A DNA stretch of 20,822 bases from Opitutia bacterium (lineage in GTDB: Bacteria; Verrucomicrobiota; Verrucomicrobiia; Opitutales; Coraliomargaritaceae): NCBI GenBank assembly GCA_018663485.1, contig JABJQI010000205.1:1-20822 (forward strand). The letters run 5' to 3'. This document shows, piece by piece, positions 16,970-20,822 of the stretch. The notes beneath the pieces were generated by a model, which had not been told where the DNA came from, searched no databases, and saw nothing but the letters and a program-made list of their open reading frames with translations. A program made the position numbers and the translations under genes. How positions within the stretch are numbered: the first letter of the stretch is position 1; each line of letters opens with the position of its first letter.

Positions 16970-19471
16970 TTATTCTTCAACAGTCACAATAAAATGGTCG
17001 ATCCGCACAACGCTCCCTTCGGCCCCAAGACCAATGATCTCCAAACTACTGGGTTGCTCGAAACCATAGTGTGAGTAAGGCACTGCCGATGACCATGTGT
17101 TACCGCCTTGATCCATCACACGCACCCGCAAATGCTTATCACTGCCGACACCAAACTGCCCCGACATCTCTAAGTGATACCACTTGCCAGCTTGAATCCC
17201 CGCCACATTTCGGCCTTCCACTTTGACCCCATCGCGATTGATCATCACATCACCAGCATGGATCCGCTTCTCAGCATCTTTAAAGGATAGCCGCAGCGCT
17301 CCTGGTGCGTCCGCATCTAAGATGAAATCAAGATCCGCCCTAAATTGACCAGACTTTAGACCCAACGAAAAACGCATCTCCGTGCTGACAAGCGGCATCC
17401 ACTCACGCTCAAGCCCTTCGACTTCTCGCAGCTCAAGACTGCTTCCGCCGGTTGAGCCAGACACAGGCAGGATGGAGATACCTTTGTCCGTGGTATTTAA
17501 ACGCGGGTCCATTGTCCTAAAATCGAAGGCTCCAAGAACAGTGCGCCCTTCGTTTGGTGTGATGCGCTGTTGATACAGTTCACCAAAATCAACTGGGTTT
17601 CCAGCCGTCGCTGCGGGGTAGCCTGCCGATTGCGCGACATCACTAAACTCTAACCCCTCTTTGCGCATCATCACCCGATCAATCGCTGGGTGAATCACCA
17701 TGAAGTTATTCACATCGACTAGATTCACAAAGTAGTGAGTCGCCCCACTTGGCAAATCAAACAACACACGATCATTCTCCTTAATCTCCCCTGAAATCCT
17801 GAGCCATTCACGGCCATCATTGGGTGTGTAGATCAGGTCTGCATGCTCCAGCTCTGCTCCATTATTACGATAAGCAAGTCCCACCTGCCCCTCTCGTTGC
17901 CCCATGGAAAGCACCACGGGCGCCTTTTTCTTATTGGGAAGTTCAGCATTGGCGTTCGGGTTCCAATAAGGCATGCGTCCGCCCGTTTCCACAATCATCT
18001 GCGTCAAGAGCGCATCCAGCTCAGCAGTTTTCTCGGGCATTTCAGAAGACAGATCCTTAGCCTCCTCGATGTCAGCTCGGACAGCCTTGCCGCCTTCAGT
18101 TTCATACAATCGATTCAATGTGATCGCGGGCGCTAATCCTTGATACTTGCGCATCAATTTGTAATCCCCAACACGGATCGATGAGGAATTCTCCATCTGC
18201 GGAAAATGCCACATCATAGTATCACGCACCTGCCCGTCCGCATCGCGCACTAAATCACGATTCATCGGATCTTGGGTCAGCAAGGGCGCAAGATCACAAC
18301 CATCAAAATACTTATCTAGAGGCTTCTCTGCACCGATCAGCGATAGAATCGTCGGATAGAAATCAAGACCATTGGCCATCACATCGGTCTGCACGTCCTG
18401 CGGAATGTCTGGCCCCGTGATGATCAACGGCACCCGAACGCCGCCTTCGCGCAATGAAATTTTCCCACGGTCTAGCGGAAAGTTATCCGTATAGATTTCC
18501 TCATGAGTGCCTTCCATCCCACCATTGTCGGAGCTAAAGATGATATAGGTATTTTCAATCAACTTGTGCCCAGGTCGTCGAGGATCCTCAGTCGTTTCTA
18601 GATAGGTGAAAATCTGACCAAGGTAATAGTCGAGTTGCTCCACCATCGCGCAATAAAATGGATTCGTTTGCCCAGGGGTTTTCCATGTCTTGGCATGCTC
18701 TTCAGTCAGGGTCACGCCAAGCTTCTGTTCATACTTCCTTAATAAGGCTTCGCTGCGCATTACAATCGGCGCATGCACCAACCACGTGGCGTAATACAAA
18801 AAGAAGGGCTGATCTTTACTCGCCTTAATAAAGTTCAAGGCAGCATCCTGTGGAACGTCGAAAGGCATACCATTTTCATCCAGACGATATGGATCCTTAG
18901 GATCTGTGGTCGCAAATCCAGTGAGGCGATCTGGCGTCATCGTGCACTGAACCCCGCGATGATGCGTCGACTGGTCAAAGCCATGATAAAATGGCGTTGG
19001 ATAATCGTAATGATGTTTCGAAATATGCCATTTCCCGCTGTGTGCTGTCACGTAGCCATTCGCCTTCATGGCTTCGGCCAAGCTGAACTGATCGATGGGC
19101 ATACGAGCTGTATAAAAAGGAGCAATTTGCGCCGAATTCGGATGGCCCGCATGTGGCGGATAGCCCCCCGCCACTGAAGTCATCTCACCGCGTGCGGGAT
19201 GATTGCCACTCAAGATCGCCGCACGACTGGGCGCACAGACGGGCGCAGGTGAATAAGCCTGCCAAAACAGAATGCCCTTTTTAGCCAGCGCATCGATATT
19301 TGGCGTCTCCATCGGCGAAGGCTTGTCGATGTCATAGCACTTCACATCTTGCCAACCGAGGTCGTCGATCAGAATCAAAACCACATTCGGCTTCACTTCC
19401 TCCGCAACAGACTGCGGGACAGCACAGGCTACCCAAAGTGCAATCAACACATAGCAAATTTTATTTCTCAT
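16970..19471 (-). CDS. Type I (formylglycine) sulfatase with lectin-like C-terminal domain
   Basis: 833 residues from ATG 19471, chosen because it begins a good signal peptide (RNKICYVLIALWVACAVPQSVA) and has GGAAC about 8-10 bases upstream; in-frame ATGs at 19486 and 19531 are less likely. The sulfatase domain spans about 26-510, with LILIDDLGWQD (D36, D37), CAPSR (C79, formylglycine site), SGKWH and SSDNGG (D316, N317). A beta domain at about 515-600 (VGLAYRNNGAELEHADLIYT, HYFVNLVDVNNF) matches the same position in the sulfatase at 7773. The last about 200 residues look like a concanavalin/laminin-G-type sandwich (GKWYHLEMSGQFGVGSDKHL). It is closely related to the 7773 sulfatase across the catalytic half (shared LTGFATT, ATWLVH/STWLVH, PGHKLIENTYI), so the two are paralogues with different C-terminal accessories. 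Substrate unknown. It lies 156 bp after the sulfatase at 19628 and may be read from the same transcript. Confidence 0.9.
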   Translation of the reverse strand: MRNKICYVLIALWVACAVPQSVAEEVKPNVVLILIDDLGWQDVKCYDIDKPSPMETPNIDALAKKGILFWQAYSPAPVCAPSRAAILSGNHPARGEMTSVAGGYPPHAGHPNSAQIAPFYTARMPIDQFSLAEAMKANGYVTAHSGKWHISKHHYDYPTPFYHGFDQSTHHRGVQCTMTPDRLTGFATTDPKDPYRLDENGMPFDVPQDAALNFIKASKDQPFFLYYATWLVHAPIVMRSEALLRKYEQKLGVTLTEEHAKTWKTPGQTNPFYCAMVEQLDYYLGQIFTYLETTEDPRRPGHKLIENTYIIFSSDNGGMEGTHEEIYTDNFPLDRGKISLREGGVRVPLIITGPDIPQDVQTDVMANGLDFYPTILSLIGAEKPLDKYFDGCDLAPLLTQDPMNRDLVRDADGQVRDTMMWHFPQMENSSSIRVGDYKLMRKYQGLAPAITLNRLYETEGGKAVRADIEEAKDLSSEMPEKTAELDALLTQMIVETGGRMPYWNPNANAELPNKKKAPVVLSMGQREGQVGLAYRNNGAELEHADLIYTPNDGREWLRISGEIKENDRVLFDLPSGATHYFVNLVDVNNFMVIHPAIDRVMMRKEGLEFSDVAQSAGYPAATAGNPVDFGELYQQRITPNEGRTVLGAFDFRTMDPRLNTTDKGISILPVSGSTGGSSLELREVEGLEREWMPLVSTEMRFSLGLKSGQFRADLDFILDADAPGALRLSFKDAEKRIHAGDVMINRDGVKVEGRNVAGIQAGKWYHLEMSGQFGVGSDKHLRVRVMDQGGNTWSSAVPYSHYGFEQPSSLEIIGLGAEGSVVRIDHFIVTVEE

Positions 19472-19627
19472 ACATTTTAGTTCCATCTGCGTTGTTAGTA
19501 TTAACCAACAATGGTTTGAGCAATGATCCATTTCAAATTATTTAGGCAACACAGCGGCACTGTCATACTGGCGGGTAAAAACCAGCGGAATGCCAGACTT
19601 CATCCATACTGCACCTGTTTCACGCAC

Positions 19628-20822
19628 TCAGCGCAGTAGCGCTGGCGGCCCGACCGACTTGCTGCTCTGTTTATCCAGCGGATATTTCGGTTTCCATGTG
19701 GGATGCTGCTGCGTGAGCCAGGCGCGGATCTTTTTCGACAGCTCACCGGCGAGTTCTGGTTTGTTCTGAATCAGGTTACGCTGCTCGCCGATATCATCGG
19801 TCAGGTTGTAGAGTTCCCAAGCGTCTGCTTCGTAGAAATAGAGTAACTTATAGCGCTTGCCGGCCGACTCATCGATGGCGACCACGCAGGGCTGTGCACG
19901 GTAATCCATGTAGCCAGGAAACAGGTAGAATATCGGACCGCGTTTCTCCTGCGAATTAGGCTGGCGCAGCGTCGCGACAAACGACTCCCCGTCCAATGGG
20001 TGCGCCTGTTCTGAAGGCAGCCATTGATTGCCCGCCATTTCCACCATCGTCGGATAAAAGTCCACCCCATGCACGAGATGATCAGTCACCGTGTTGGCTG
20101 GGATCACGCGCGGCCAGCAGGCGATCAACGGCACGCGAATGCCGCCTTCGGTGAACATTCCCTTTACGCCGCGCAGGGGCAGGTTATTGAAATGCGTGCC
20201 GCCGTTATCGGAGGTAAACCAGATAAGCGTATTATTCGTAATACTGTCGGTCGTATCACCATCGCCGTTCGGATCCTCCAGCGCGGCCATTAAACGCCCG
20301 AGCGTGTTGTCCATGCCGGCAACAAATCCTGCGAGCTCCGCTTTATTTTTTTGTTTCGCATCCAAACGCTGGAGCGCCGCAGCTTTCAAATCTGGACGTG
20401 CTTTAACCGGACCATGCACGGCATACGCATGCAACTGCAAATAGAAGGGCTTGCCCTGCGCATTGAGTTTGCCGACCGTCTCTTCCATCGCATCCGACAA
20501 GGCATCGCAGACGTGTTTCGGTTTCCCGATCTGTTCGACTGGAATACCATACTGCTCGACGTAGGCTTGCGTGTAAGGCGCTCCGAAGCGGTTGAAATCT
20601 CCGCGACCGAGACCGGGAAATACCCACGCCCCCTGCACCTTTTTAGCGAAGCACACCGGTTGATGGCCCTGATGAAACCCGCCGATATTGATATCGAAGC
20701 CCTGATTTTCGGGTAGTGTTGCTTCGCCATCGTGACCGCCGACATGATACTTGCCGATGTGCGCGGTGGCATAACCGTTCTCTTTCAATGCTTCGGCAAT
20801 GGTGACCGCCTCGGCTGCCACA
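19628..20822 (-). CDS. Type I sulfatase, C-terminal part (N-terminus beyond right edge)
   Basis: About 398 codons are present, and the frame continues off the right edge, so the valine codon near 20821 is not a start. Visible elements: AHIGKYHVGGH (conserved lysine and histidine of the active site), LHAYAVHGPV, WFTSDNGGTHFNNLPLRGVK (metal-binding DN), EGGIRVPLIACWP, HGVDFYPTMVEMAG and ELYNLTDDIGEQRNL. These are the standard landmarks of the second half of a formylglycine sulfatase. The CXPSR motif and signal peptide lie outside the window, so class and activity cannot be confirmed. The protein ends soon after the fold, without the accessory domains of the other two sulfatases, and is clearly from a different subfamily. 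Same strand as the 16970 gene, with no strong terminator between them. Confidence 0.88.
   Translation of the reverse strand, partial: VAAEAVTIAEALKENGYATAHIGKYHVGGHDGEATLPENQGFDINIGGFHQGHQPVCFAKKVQGAWVFPGLGRGDFNRFGAPYTQAYVEQYGIPVEQIGKPKHVCDALSDAMEETVGKLNAQGKPFYLQLHAYAVHGPVKARPDLKAAALQRLDAKQKNKAELAGFVAGMDNTLGRLMAALEDPNGDGDTTDSITNNTLIWFTSDNGGTHFNNLPLRGVKGMFTEGGIRVPLIACWPRVIPANTVTDHLVHGVDFYPTMVEMAGNQWLPSEQAHPLDGESFVATLRQPNSQEKRGPIFYLFPGYMDYRAQPCVVAIDESAGKRYKLLYFYEADAWELYNLTDDIGEQRNLIQNKPELAGELSKKIRAWLTQQHPTWKPKYPLDKQSSKSVGPPALLR

Noticed and set aside
19503..19516. Inverted repeat AACCA-ACAA-TGGTT upstream of the 16970 sulfatase
   Set aside because: Only 5-bp arms and no second copy found; not enough to call an operator.
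20819..20821. Apparent start codon of the right-edge sulfatase
   Set aside because: The sequence begins in the middle of the sulfatase fold; the CXPSR region must lie upstream outside the window.

Overview
The window looks like a polysaccharide-degradation and surface-protein locus from a member of the Verrucomicrobiota, most likely a marine Opitutae/Puniceicoccales-type bacterium. This is inferred from the combination of several type I sulfatases, GH78/GH106/GH2 glycosidases, PEP-CTERM anchored proteins, a sensor kinase with discoidin-like sensory domains, the C-terminal 'NLFEYALGGDP' motif and weak Shine-Dalgarno signals. No rRNA, tRNA, CRISPR array, IS transposase or phage gene is visible.

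Layout. 1-7540, minus strand: a tight operon transcribed GH2 beta-galactosidase-type enzyme -> GH106 alpha-L-rhamnosidase -> GH78 alpha-L-rhamnosidase. The intergenic gaps are 13 and 21 bp, and the GH78 gene runs off the left edge. 7541-7772: promoter region with a palindromic site. 7773-11972, minus: a 1.4-kDa-residue-scale (about 1,390 aa) multidomain sulfatase with two copies of a beta-rich module. 12148-13118, minus: a PEP-CTERM protein built from the same module, with its own promoter and terminator. 13119-13488: intergenic, holding a REPIN-like pair of inverted hairpins and a second terminator. 13489-14108, minus: a 5'-truncated PEP-CTERM gene that still has its promoter and terminator. 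14192-16862, plus: a two-component system (HisKA_3-type sensor kinase with discoidin-like domains, and a NarL/LuxR-type response regulator). 16970-20822, minus: two more sulfatases, one complete and one cut by the right edge.

How it may work together. The enzymes fit stepwise breakdown of a sulfated, rhamnose- and probably galactose/uronate-containing polysaccharide: sulfatases remove sulfate esters, while GH106/GH78 and GH2 cleave terminal sugars. The two-component system could sense the glycan outside the cytoplasm.

Main new observation. An 18-bp near-palindrome occurs exactly 21 bp upstream of a TATNNT hexamer, on the same strand, in front of the GH2 operon, the intact PEP-CTERM gene and the PEP-CTERM remnant. 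The geometry (operator centred near -42, no recognisable -35 box) suggests a common activator, possibly the response regulator encoded here. Other points of note are the module shared by the sulfatase and the adjacent PEP-CTERM protein, with a fossil-like 'PEP' junction inside the sulfatase, and the REPIN-like element.
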